The notes under the pieces: generated by a model
Database searches by the model: none
What the model was told of the DNA's origin: nothing
The model's input: only the letters and a program-made list of their open reading frames with translations
Part shown: piece after piece, positions 42,925-50,250 of the stretch
Position numbering within the stretch: the stretch's first letter is position 1
Layout of the letters: every line of letters begins with the position of its first letter
Made by a program: the position numbers and the translations under genes
Origin: Devosia lacusdianchii
GTDB lineage: Bacteria; Pseudomonadota; Alphaproteobacteria; Rhizobiales; Devosiaceae
Assembly (NCBI RefSeq): GCF_022429625.1
Contig: NZ_CP092483.1
Location: forward strand, 1,860,001-1,924,000
Direction: 5' to 3'
DNA length: 64,000 nt

Positions 42925-43491
42925 AGTCGTCGTATTCCCCAATGTGACAGGCACACAGGTGCCCGCGAGCCGAAACCCGGCTTCTCATCCAAATCTGTGT
43001 TGACGCTTCACCAACCGGGCCCGTTCTGGCGGACCCGAAATCTTGCCTGTGCCAAGGCTCGGCGCCGGTCTTGTGCCAGCGCTCGCTACCGAGGACTTGC
43101 CCGCAGCGGGAGTGCTTGGGGCCGTCGAAAACACTCTGCCGATTCAGATGACGCGTCAACGTCAGAAATCACAAGCGCTAGTGGTTGGGGTGGGCAGAAA
43201 GACAACCACTAGTAGGGGTAATATGTGGATTGCGGGGACAAACTGCAAGGAAAACGCGGTGTTGCGCCGCAAGATTTATGTGCCCTGAACCGTTACACGA
43301 AGACCCGAAACGTGAGCCGAGGAAGTGCCGCTAAAGCCACGGGATTCCTTGATGATCGTGCCTCGCCAGCGCGCGTTAACCGCGCGCTAACCATGCCGGA
43401 GCTCGGTAGAATCGGTTGGGCCAAAAGCTGTCAAGCGCAGAAATTTTGGCGAGATAGTGGCCAATGTGGCTTTGACCACCAGTAGTAGTGG
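42925..43491. promoter_or_regulatory. Long gene-free region upstream of nrdJ with NrdR-like box
   Basis: No gene or cobalamin riboswitch is seen. At 43169-43184 the sequence TCACAAGCGCTAGTGG keeps the CACwA...TwGTG framework of an NrdR box. It overlaps a perfect 10-bp inverted repeat, CTAGTGGTTG (43178-43187) and CAACCACTAG (43203-43212). A weaker second half-match starts at 43207. Another hairpin, TGACCAC-N8-GTGGTCA (43473-43494), overlaps the MFS stop codon. NrdR control of nrdJ is a reasonable inference. Confidence 0.45.
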
Positions 43492-44676
43492 TCAGTCGAT
43501 CGCGCGCATGCCACGGCGTTGGCCGACAAAGACCCAGATGGCGACCGGGATCATTACCACGCCGGCCCAGCCATAGGCGGGCAGAATGCCCAGCCATTGC
43601 GCGATGAAACCAAACAGCAGGGTGGCGGCAATGCCGGCGACGTTCTCAGCCGCTACAAGGGCCGAAGTCGTGGTGGCACGGCTGCGGCCATCCATGATGC
43701 GGTGGAATCGGGCTTCGGCAAGCACGGCGACCGGTGCGATGGCGACATAGGCCAGCTCGAGCAGCAGCACATACCACTGATTGTTGCCGAACGAGGCCGC
43801 GATGAGCAGGGCGCCGCCAAGCAAAGGCAGTGCCCAAGCCAGCCAGGGGCGGCCGGACAGCCGGTGGGCGGCGACGCTGGCATAGGCGTAGAACAGCTCG
43901 ACAGTGCCAGCCAGGACGCCCCAGGCCCAGATCGGCACCGAAACGGCGAGGTAATAGAGCTGGTCGAACTCTTCCAGCAGTTCGAAGGTGATCAGACCCA
44001 CCGCCATATAGACCGTGACGAAGCGCAGGTCGGCGTGGCGGCGAAATTCGCCGAAGGCATCGGCAAAATGCGAGAGGTAGGTGGCCGGCGTTTCGTCACC
44101 CTCGCCGCCACGCATCGGGCGGTTGTCGCGCAACGCCAGAGCCAGCACGGCCCCGACCAACAGCGGCGGGATCGACAGCCAGACGGCCCAATCCATGTTG
44201 AGCTGCGCGACGAACCCGCCAACCAGCGCACCGGCTCCGATGCCAAGGCCCTCTGCGGCGGCGTCGCGACCCAGGACTTTATCGAAATCGTCGCTACGGC
44301 CCTCGGCGGCAAGTCGCTCATAGAGCAGGGCCTCACGCGTACCCGATTGCAGCGCCTGGCCGGCGCTCCAGAACAGGAAGCCAAGCCCGTAGAGCCAGAA
44401 ATTGCCGTTGGCGACGCCCCAACACACGAAGGTCAGCGCTTTGAGCAGCGGCGCCAGCACCAGCAATACCCGCCGGTCGAAATGGTCCGACAGCGCGCCT
44501 GAGGGCATTTCGAGCACGATGGCCGAGGCCGACCAGAATGCCAGCAGCACGCCGATCTCGCCAACGGCTATGCCCTCCAGCTCAAACAGGGCCGTATAGA
44601 TGGCATAGGCCAGCATGAAGTCGAACAGGAAGACATAGGCATAGTAGGCGCGCAGGAACCGCCGCAGGCCGCCCAT
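43492..44676 (-). CDS. MFS transporter linked to APH(3')-like kinase
   Basis: A 394-residue membrane protein with about twelve helices. The first half holds EMPSGALSDHFDRRVLL, the MFS motif A region, and SGTREALLYERLAAEG, a pattern common in drug-type MFS proteins. Its start overlaps the stop of the APH(3')-like gene by one base (TGATG), so the two are co-translated and both divergent from a TetR regulator. Efflux of a compound related to the kinase substrate is an inference from that linkage. Confidence 0.85.
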   Translation of the reverse strand: MGGLRRFLRAYYAYVFLFDFMLAYAIYTALFELEGIAVGEIGVLLAFWSASAIVLEMPSGALSDHFDRRVLLVLAPLLKALTFVCWGVANGNFWLYGLGFLFWSAGQALQSGTREALLYERLAAEGRSDDFDKVLGRDAAAEGLGIGAGALVGGFVAQLNMDWAVWLSIPPLLVGAVLALALRDNRPMRGGEGDETPATYLSHFADAFGEFRRHADLRFVTVYMAVGLITFELLEEFDQLYYLAVSVPIWAWGVLAGTVELFYAYASVAAHRLSGRPWLAWALPLLGGALLIAASFGNNQWYVLLLELAYVAIAPVAVLAEARFHRIMDGRSRATTTSALVAAENVAGIAATLLFGFIAQWLGILPAYGWAGVVMIPVAIWVFVGQRRGMRAID

Positions 44677-45455
44677 CAGAAGAGTTCGTCGAGCGCGCAG
44701 TAGTAGCGGAAGCGCTCTTCGTCCCAATCGGCACCGTAGGCGGCCAGAAATGTCGGCACGTGCGCCTCGCCGCAATTGAAGATGATGCTGCGGCACGCAA
44801 TGGCCAGATCCTGCCAGGGATCGGCGACGCCGAGGCGGCCGCAGTCGATGATGCCGGAGAAATTGCCATTCTCGGCCATGATGTTGGGCAGGCTGGCATC
44901 GCCATGGGCGACAACCAGGTCCTCGTTGCTTGGCTGATGGGCCAACAGCCAATCCAGCACGGCCGAGGCGGTCCAGCCGTCATAGGCATCGTCAAAGTCA
45001 GTCTCGTCGACCAGTCCGGCTGCAACATTGGCCGAGCCCTCGCGTAGCTTGGCGGTCAGCCGCTGATCGAAGGCGCAGTTGCCCGGATCGAGCGCGTGCA
45101 CGGCGCGCAGGCCGGAGGCGAGGACCTGGCAAAGCCTGGCAGGGTCGTCGGTGAGCTCAGTGAGATCACGGCCGGGCAGGGCGGTCATCAATAGCCAGGA
45201 AGTGTCGTCGATCTCGACATATTCGCGAACCCGGGGCGCCGGAACCGGGGTCGAAGCAAGCCAGTTGAGGCGCGCCACCTCGCCCGGCATCTCACTCAGG
45301 GGATGAACCGGCGCATGTTTGAGGAACAGCGTCTCGCCACCGCCATGGATCCGCCAGACCCCGGCGCCCGACTCGCCCAACGTCACCTCGGTCCATTCCC
45401 GATCGCCAAAAGCGGCGAACTGCGGTGGAAGGTTTTGGGGGAAAGAGGTGGACAT
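44676..45455 (-). CDS. Aminoglycoside 3'-phosphotransferase-like protein
   Basis: A 259-residue protein with the APH(3') layout: N-terminal lobe with FLKHAP (ATP-binding Lys), LLMTALPGRDL hinge, catalytic loop VVAHGDASLPNIM, metal-binding IIDCGRLGVADPWQDLA, and a C-terminus ending in YYCALDELF (APH(3')-II ends similarly in LDEFF). The size equals that of APH(3') enzymes (about 260). Known members phosphorylate kanamycin-type aminoglycosides; this chromosomal homologue is divergent and its true substrate is untested. First gene of the aph-MFS pair, with CAGAACGAT repeats upstream. Confidence 0.85.
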   Translation of the reverse strand: MSTSFPQNLPPQFAAFGDREWTEVTLGESGAGVWRIHGGGETLFLKHAPVHPLSEMPGEVARLNWLASTPVPAPRVREYVEIDDTSWLLMTALPGRDLTELTDDPARLCQVLASGLRAVHALDPGNCAFDQRLTAKLREGSANVAAGLVDETDFDDAYDGWTASAVLDWLLAHQPSNEDLVVAHGDASLPNIMAENGNFSGIIDCGRLGVADPWQDLAIACRSIIFNCGEAHVPTFLAAYGADWDEERFRYYCALDELF

Positions 45456-45473
45456 TACGCACGATTCCTGTTT

Positions 45474-45533
45474 CAGAACGATAGGTGGATAACCCCGCAG
45501 GGTCGGTAGGTCAATGCGTTACAGAACGATCGG
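45474..45533. promoter_or_regulatory. Direct-repeat operator between tetR and aph genes
   Basis: CAGAACGATAGGT (45474-45486) and CAGAACGATCGGT (45522-45534) differ at one base and lie in the 84-base divergent intergenic region, 48 bases apart. The second abuts the TetR start. Their position suggests operator sites for the TetR regulator over both promoters. Confidence 0.6.
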
Positions 45534-45539
45534 TTAGAA

Positions 45540-46121
45540 ATGGCGCGCCCCAGAACCTATGATCGTGACACGGTGCTCGACAAGGCGATGAGCCTGTTCT
45601 GGCGGCTGGGCTACGAGGGCGCCCATCTGAGCGCGCTGGTTACCCATACCGGCCTCAATCGCTTCAGCCTCTACAAGGAATTCGGTGGCAAGGCGGGACT
45701 TTACGAGGCGGCGCTCGAGAAGTTTCTCGGCTACCTGCTGGGGCAGTATCGGGACATTCTGACGGTGCAGCCGCTGGGCCTGGAGAATATCGAGGCAGTG
45801 TTGCGCTCGCTCCAATATGGCAGCGAATACTACGGCTGCTTTATGATCAACACGCTCACCCAGCGGGACACCGTGCCGGAGGGCGCCTACGCCAAGGCGC
45901 TTGCCGGCGCCGACGAAATCGAGGCGCTGTATTTCGGCAACCTGGTCAGCGCCATGGCGCGCGGCCAGATCGCCAGCGGCAGCAATGTCGCCGGGCTGGG
46001 TAAGATGCTGCAGACACTGGACCAGGGCCTGCATATCCAGGGACTCGCGGGCACCAGTGACGCCCAGAAGGATCGGGTGATCAGCGCAGTGATGGCTGGC
46101 CTGCGGACGGGCGTCGCCTAG
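45540..46121 (+). CDS. TetR/AcrR-family regulator
   Basis: A 193-residue regulator. The N-terminal helix-turn-helix is typical of TetR (RPRTYDRDTVLDKAMSLFWRLGYEGAHLSALVTHTGLNRFSLYKEFGGKAGLYEAAL, residues 3-60). The C-terminal ligand domain has YGCFMINTLTQ, as in NemR/AcuR-like members where a Cys or hydrophobic ligand may be sensed. It is divergent from the aph-MFS genes and probably represses them. It converges on and overlaps the next gene by four bases. Confidence 0.9.
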   Translation: MARPRTYDRDTVLDKAMSLFWRLGYEGAHLSALVTHTGLNRFSLYKEFGGKAGLYEAALEKFLGYLLGQYRDILTVQPLGLENIEAVLRSLQYGSEYYGCFMINTLTQRDTVPEGAYAKALAGADEIEALYFGNLVSAMARGQIASGSNVAGLGKMLQTLDQGLHIQGLAGTSDAQKDRVISAVMAGLRTGVA

Positions 46122-47059
46122 ACTGCGGCGCGCCGCAGTGCCTCCTGGTAGAGTCGTGATAGCCGCTCGCGCGCCTCGGGCGTCGATGCCACCTCGTTGC
46201 CGTTGAAGCGTGTGCCGTGCTCGGCCATGAAGTCGAGCAGGAATGTCGCGACGTAGAATTCGAAGAGCGCGTCACGTGTCAGCCCGATGCGGGCCAACCA
46301 GGCCGCGACATAATCCTCCGCTCCGTCCCAACCCAACATGGCCGTGGCCGTAAGCGCCGCCGCGTAGCGCGGGTCGCCGTAGCAGAGGTCATCGACATCG
46401 ACGATGCCGGAAAGCGTCCCCGCTGGCGACACGATGACGTTTTTCGTCGTCGTGTCATGCAGGAAGGGCGTGGGCGCGACGGCGTCAATGGCGGCGCGAT
46501 GGCCGGCAAACAGGCGCTCCGTGTCCGTGATGACCTCCAGAGGAAACAAGCCATTGGCGGTGATTAGGCGGCGCGAACGATCGATATGGGCCGCGATGAC
46601 GCCAGCCCAACCATCATGCGGCGCCTGTTCCGGCGTCGCCGCATAGCCGAAGCGAGTGGACTGTCCCGAGCGGGCGGTCGCAAGCTGGGCATCGGCGACC
46701 GCTTCCGCCACGCGGCGGTTGCCGGCCGGTGAGAGCTCGTGAAGGACATGGCCGAGATCGGTGCCCGCCAGCCGCTCCATGACGATATAGGGCACGCCCT
46801 GCTGCTCGCCGGTGGCGAAAATCGCGGGCAGGGGGACGCCAAGGGGCCGGAGCGTTTCCATGAGCTCCTGGCCCTGCCGCAAGGCGCCGGACTGTTCCGG
46901 CCGGCCCATGCGCACCACGGCACGATCGCTGCCGTGGCTGACGTCGTAGACGAAAAACGCCATGCCGGTGGTGAAGCGGCTGGCGTCCGCTTCGGGCCAT
47001 CCCAATACCGCGCGGGCCACGTCGCGCGCGAGGCTTTCGGACGGGAGCGTGGTGGGCAT
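46118..47059 (-). CDS. Phosphotransferase (APH/ChoK) family protein
   Basis: A 313-residue protein of the aminoglycoside phosphotransferase/choline kinase superfamily. An N-terminal lobe has AVVRMGRP as the ATP-binding strand and YIVMERLAGTDL as the hinge. The catalytic loop is FLHDTTTKNVIV, with His-Asp rather than His-Gly-Asp, and the metal site is IVDVDDLCYGDPRY. The substrate is unknown; it is not close to the APH(3') protein nearby. The start at MPTTLP has GGAGAACG upstream; a 30-codon extension is rejected. Confidence 0.75.
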   Translation of the reverse strand: MPTTLPSESLARDVARAVLGWPEADASRFTTGMAFFVYDVSHGSDRAVVRMGRPEQSGALRQGQELMETLRPLGVPLPAIFATGEQQGVPYIVMERLAGTDLGHVLHELSPAGNRRVAEAVADAQLATARSGQSTRFGYAATPEQAPHDGWAGVIAAHIDRSRRLITANGLFPLEVITDTERLFAGHRAAIDAVAPTPFLHDTTTKNVIVSPAGTLSGIVDVDDLCYGDPRYAAALTATAMLGWDGAEDYVAAWLARIGLTRDALFEFYVATFLLDFMAEHGTRFNGNEVASTPEARERLSRLYQEALRRAAV

Positions 47060-47178
47060 CGGCGTTCTCCGCTTGGTGTGGCGAAATGCTGTATCACAGC
47101 CACCGGCAAGGGCTAGGCTCACGCCCATACCCATGTTACACCCGGCCAACTCGCATATCTCGACGGCGGAATCGACAA

Positions 47179-47577
47179 TTGGCCAAATCCGGTATCAAGC
47201 AGTTCCTCACTGAAATCTTCTCCTGGTGGAGCGGCCAGACCTGGGGAACGCGCCTGTGGATCTGGCGGTTCGGCGAGTATGTCGGCAGCGACGAAGCGGG
47301 TAACCGCTACTACCAGGACAAGAAGGCGAACCGCCGCTACGTGACCTACAACGGTTACGCCGACGCGTCGTCGATCGGCGCCGGCTGGCACGGCTGGATG
47401 CACTACCGGACGGACGTTGCCCCGAGCCAAGCCAAGTATGTCGCGCACTCATGGGAAAAGCCGCACGAGGCCAATCTCACCGGTACGGCCGCGGCTTACC
47501 GTCCGGATGGCAGCTTGCTTGGCAAGGGCGAGCGCCCCCGCGTGACCGGCGACTACGACGCCTGGTCGCCTGAATAA
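47179..47577 (+). CDS. NADH:ubiquinone oxidoreductase subunit NDUFA12
   Basis: A 132-residue accessory subunit of respiratory complex I (NDUFA12/B17.2 family), an alphaproteobacterial and mitochondrial feature. It has WWSGQTWGTRLWIWRFGEYVGSDEAGNRYY, RRYVTYNG, IGAGWHGWMHY and PHEANLTGTAAAY, all characteristic. The start is a TTG after GGCGGA; family members begin with a short lysine-rich stretch leading to the FSWW motif. It precedes the DUF2155 gene as in other Hyphomicrobiales. Confidence 0.92.
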   Translation: MAKSGIKQFLTEIFSWWSGQTWGTRLWIWRFGEYVGSDEAGNRYYQDKKANRRYVTYNGYADASSIGAGWHGWMHYRTDVAPSQAKYVAHSWEKPHEANLTGTAAAYRPDGSLLGKGERPRVTGDYDAWSPE

Positions 47578-47617
47578 GGCTGGCGCATTGCGCCGGAACG
47601 TCCACACACGTCGCAAA

Positions 47618-48022
47618 ATGATCGAGACGCTGGCGCCGCTGATGGTGCTGGCGTTTTTTGGCTTGGCGGTTCCGGCAATGGCGCAGCCCATTGCCAACCC
47701 GGTGGCCACCTTTGCCGGGCTCGACAAGATTACCGGACGCATCACGCGCTTCGATGTGTATATCGATGAGACCGTGCTGTTCGGCGCGCTCGAAATCACG
47801 CCCCGCGCTTGTTACGACCGGCCACCCTCGGAAGCGCAGCGCACGTCCGCTTTTCTCGAAGTCGACCAGCGCAGCCTGACGGGCACCAGCAAGCGCATCT
47901 TCACCGGCTGGATGTTTGCCGATAGCCCGGCGCTCAATGCCGTGGACCACGCCGTTTACGACGTGTGGCTCGTCGAGTGCAAAACCAGCTCGGATGTCCC
48001 GCCGCCCGACGAGCGGGAATAA
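47618..48022 (+). CDS. DUF2155 secreted protein
   Basis: A 134-residue protein with a signal peptide (MIETLAPLMVLAFFGLAVPAMAQ). The mature part carries AGLDKITGRITRFDVYIDETVLFGALEITPRACYDRP and FTGWMFADSPALNAVDHAVYDVWLVEC, which is the DUF2155 pattern (two Cys, likely a disulfide). DUF2155 usually lies between NDUFA12 and aat in this order, so this placement supports the call. Function is unknown, periplasmic by inference. The upstream TTG at 47588 would add ten residues before the signal. Confidence 0.9.
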   Translation: MIETLAPLMVLAFFGLAVPAMAQPIANPVATFAGLDKITGRITRFDVYIDETVLFGALEITPRACYDRPPSEAQRTSAFLEVDQRSLTGTSKRIFTGWMFADSPALNAVDHAVYDVWLVECKTSSDVPPPDERE

Positions 48023-48115
48023 AGCCCGGCCGCTGTCGGAATCTCCAATGCCGGACCGTCCTTGACCCTGCTGCGACGCAGCCGGAGGATGTGGGGCATG
48101 ACCCGGGAGGTTTCG

Positions 48116-48901
48116 ATGTTGCTGAGGGATAAGGCCGCGATCGTTTATGGGGCGAGCGGCGCGGTGGGCGGGGCTGTGGCCAAGGCCTATGCGCGTGAAG
48201 GCGCCCGGGTATTTCTGGCGGCTCGCGGCATGGCCGGCCTCAATGCGGTCGCCGAAGAAATTCGGGCCGCGGGCGGGCATGCCGAGGTGCTGCCGGTTGA
48301 CGCCAAGGACAAAGCTGCTGTCGACGCGCACCTGGCTGACGTGGTCGCCAAGGCTGGGCCGATCAAGGTGATGTTCAACGGCGTCTCCTGGGACGACACC
48401 CAGGGCGAACTGCTGACCAATATGCGCTTCGATCGCATGCTGACGCCGGTCACCCATGCCTTGACCACCTGGTTCCACACCGGCACGGCTGTGGCCCGCC
48501 ACATGGGCGAGAATGGCGGCGGCGTCATTGTCGGCATCACCGCGAATGTGGCCCGCTGGCCGGTGCCCTATGTCGGCGGCTTTGGCGTGGCCTGTGCGGC
48601 GGTCGAGAACTATCTGCGGCAACTCGGGATGGAGAACGGGCCCCAGGGCGTACGCGTCTGCTGGGTGCGCTCGCCGGGCTCGCCCGACGCGCCGGGCGTC
48701 CGCGAAGCGTGGCAGCTACGCGCCAATGAGCTCGGGGTGACCTTCGAGGAGGTGCATCGCGAATTCGCCAAGGATACGCCACTGCGCCGGGTGACGGCTC
48801 TCGCCCAGGTAGCCGATGCGGCTGTGCTGCTGTCGAGCGACCTGGCGGCGGGCATGACGGCGACATTGGCCAATGCCACCGGCGGCGCGCAGGTCGATTA
48901 G
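48116..48901 (+). CDS. SDR-family protein with substituted catalytic residues
   Basis: A 261-residue short-chain dehydrogenase/reductase-fold protein. The dinucleotide-binding GASGAVGGAVAKAYAREGARV is present (variant of TGxxxGIG). At the place of the catalytic YxxSK, normally YGASKAAVE, the sequence reads FGVACAAVE, so Tyr and Lys are both missing. Either it is not a dehydrogenase or it uses other residues. GGGAGG precedes the ATG. Together with the next gene it splits the otherwise conserved DUF2155-aat neighbourhood. Confidence 0.85.
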   Translation: MLLRDKAAIVYGASGAVGGAVAKAYAREGARVFLAARGMAGLNAVAEEIRAAGGHAEVLPVDAKDKAAVDAHLADVVAKAGPIKVMFNGVSWDDTQGELLTNMRFDRMLTPVTHALTTWFHTGTAVARHMGENGGGVIVGITANVARWPVPYVGGFGVACAAVENYLRQLGMENGPQGVRVCWVRSPGSPDAPGVREAWQLRANELGVTFEEVHREFAKDTPLRRVTALAQVADAAVLLSSDLAAGMTATLANATGGAQVD

Positions 48902-48963
48902 CAAGCCCGATCAAGCGCGGCTCCCGCAAGCCGATAGCGTGGAGGCATCACAAGGAGGATCAC

Positions 48964-49458
48964 ATGCTGACCGAACCAAAAATCGTCGAAAAGGCTCCCC
49001 AACCCTATGCCGCCATCCTGCTGACCCTGCGTCAGCCGGAAATCGCCCAGCAAGCCCCGCCGCTGGTCGAGGATGTTATCACCTGGGTAAAGGCGCAGGG
49101 CGGGGCGCTCGCCGGGGCGCCATTCTTCAACTACGTCAACTTCTTTCCCGGCGGCACGATGGAAATGCAGGTCGGCATGCCGACCAAAAGCGTGCTCAAG
49201 GCCGATGGGCGTTTCGCCACCGGCACGCTGCCGGGCGGCAGGTATGCGTCGCTCACCGCCACCGCTCCCTATCACGAGCTGCACGATGCCAACATGAAGC
49301 TCGACACCTGGGCGAAGGCGCAGGGGCATAAGCTTGACGGCACCGAAGACGGTGACCGCTTCATCAATGCTGTCAGGATGGAAATCTACCACAAGGACCC
49401 GGGTGAAGACCCGTCCGGCCACCCCGTGACCGAGATCGCATTCAGGCTCGCGCAGTAG
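48964..49458 (+). CDS. GyrI-like small-molecule-binding protein
   Basis: A 164-residue protein resembling the GyrI-like/AraC effector-binding domain: repeated beta-alpha-beta pattern with MLTEPKIVEKAPQPYAAI, PLVEDVITWVKAQGG, GGRYASLTATAPYHELHDANMKLDTWAKAQG (the usual binding-domain middle) and a final RMEIYHKDPGEDPSGHPVTEIAFRL. Such proteins bind hydrophobic or cationic small molecules. GGAGG precedes the ATG. The 3' end overlaps the convergent aat gene by 17 bases. Ligand unknown. Confidence 0.8.
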   Translation: MLTEPKIVEKAPQPYAAILLTLRQPEIAQQAPPLVEDVITWVKAQGGALAGAPFFNYVNFFPGGTMEMQVGMPTKSVLKADGRFATGTLPGGRYASLTATAPYHELHDANMKLDTWAKAQGHKLDGTEDGDRFINAVRMEIYHKDPGEDPSGHPVTEIAFRLAQ

Positions 49459-50083
49459 CGTCCCACGCGGACCAGTCGCCATTGAGGGGGAGCGCTTCGG
49501 CTAGGCGCTCCTCATAGAGCTCGCGCGGAATTTCTATCCCGCCAAGTGAGGCCAGGTGCGGCGTAACGAATTGCGTATCGAGCAGAACGAAGCCGCCGGC
49601 CTTGAGTCGCTCGACCAGGTGAGCCATCGCCATCTTGCTGGCATTGGTCTTGCGGTGGAACATGGATTCGCCAAAGAACGCGCCCCCTATGGCGAGCCCA
49701 TAGAGGCCGCCGACCAGCTCGGTGCCGTCCCATACCTCGACCGTATGCGCCACGCCGCGGCGGAACAGTTCGCCATAGACGTTGCGGATGGTGCTGTTGA
49801 TCCAGGTCGAGTCCCGATCATCGCCTACGGTGGCGCAGCCCTCGATGATGGCCTCGAAATCGGTATCGACCTTCACCACGAAACCCGACTTGCGGATGGC
49901 CTTGCGCAGGCTTGTGGAGAGGTGAAAGCCATCAAGCGGAATGATGCCCCGCATTTCCGGGCTGACCCAGAACAGGTCCTCGTCCTCGGCGTCCTCCGAC
50001 ATCGGGAAGATCCCGGCGCGATAGGCGCGGATGATCAGTTCAGGGGTGATTTCGATATCGAAGGGGTCTTGCCGGTGGGCCAT
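49442..50083 (-). CDS. aat: Leucyl/phenylalanyl-tRNA-protein transferase
   Basis: A 213-residue L/F transferase. Family motifs are RAYRAGIFPMSE, FWVSPEMRGIIPLDGFHLSTSLRK, TWINSTIRNVYGELFRRGVAHTVEVWDG, LVGGLYGLAIGGAFFGESMFHRKTNASKMA and LLDTQFVTPHLASLGG. It adds Leu or Phe to proteins with N-terminal Arg/Lys, marking them for ClpSAP degradation. The start follows GGAAGGGAGCAC; the much longer open frame before it runs through a palindromic repeat and is not coding. It precedes accC on the strand in reverse order of the conserved block. Confidence 0.93.
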   Translation of the reverse strand: MAHRQDPFDIEITPELIIRAYRAGIFPMSEDAEDEDLFWVSPEMRGIIPLDGFHLSTSLRKAIRKSGFVVKVDTDFEAIIEGCATVGDDRDSTWINSTIRNVYGELFRRGVAHTVEVWDGTELVGGLYGLAIGGAFFGESMFHRKTNASKMAMAHLVERLKAGGFVLLDTQFVTPHLASLGGIEIPRELYEERLAEALPLNGDWSAWDATARA

Positions 50084-50120
50084 CGTGCTCCCTTCCTTCG
50101 AGGTGAGATGCCTCAGTCGT

Positions 50121-50225
50121 CTCCCTCCCCCTTGCGGGGAGGGATCAAGGGTGGGGGCGGTTAGCCGCGATATCGGGGCTCTCAACACCCCCTCCCAACC
50201 TCCCCCGTCGAGGGGAGGAGCCGCG
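50121..50225. repeat. GC-rich intergenic palindromic repeat
   Basis: CTCCCTCCCCCTTGCGGGGAGGG followed by GTGGGGGCGG, then CACCCCCTCCCAACCTCCCCC and GAGGGGAGGAGCC: two related palindromic units of opposite sense within 105 bases between accC and aat. This form is common between genes in Hyphomicrobiales and other alphaproteobacteria. Origin and role not shown here. Confidence 0.5.
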
Positions 50226-50250
50226 CGGTGGGCGTGGTTGGAACTGGGCC

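Noticed and set aside
42925..43491. Cobalamin riboswitch upstream of the B12-dependent nrdJ
   Set aside because: A GGTGAA stretch is present near the start, but the rest of the B12-box and the conserved core are not found, so I do not call a riboswitch.
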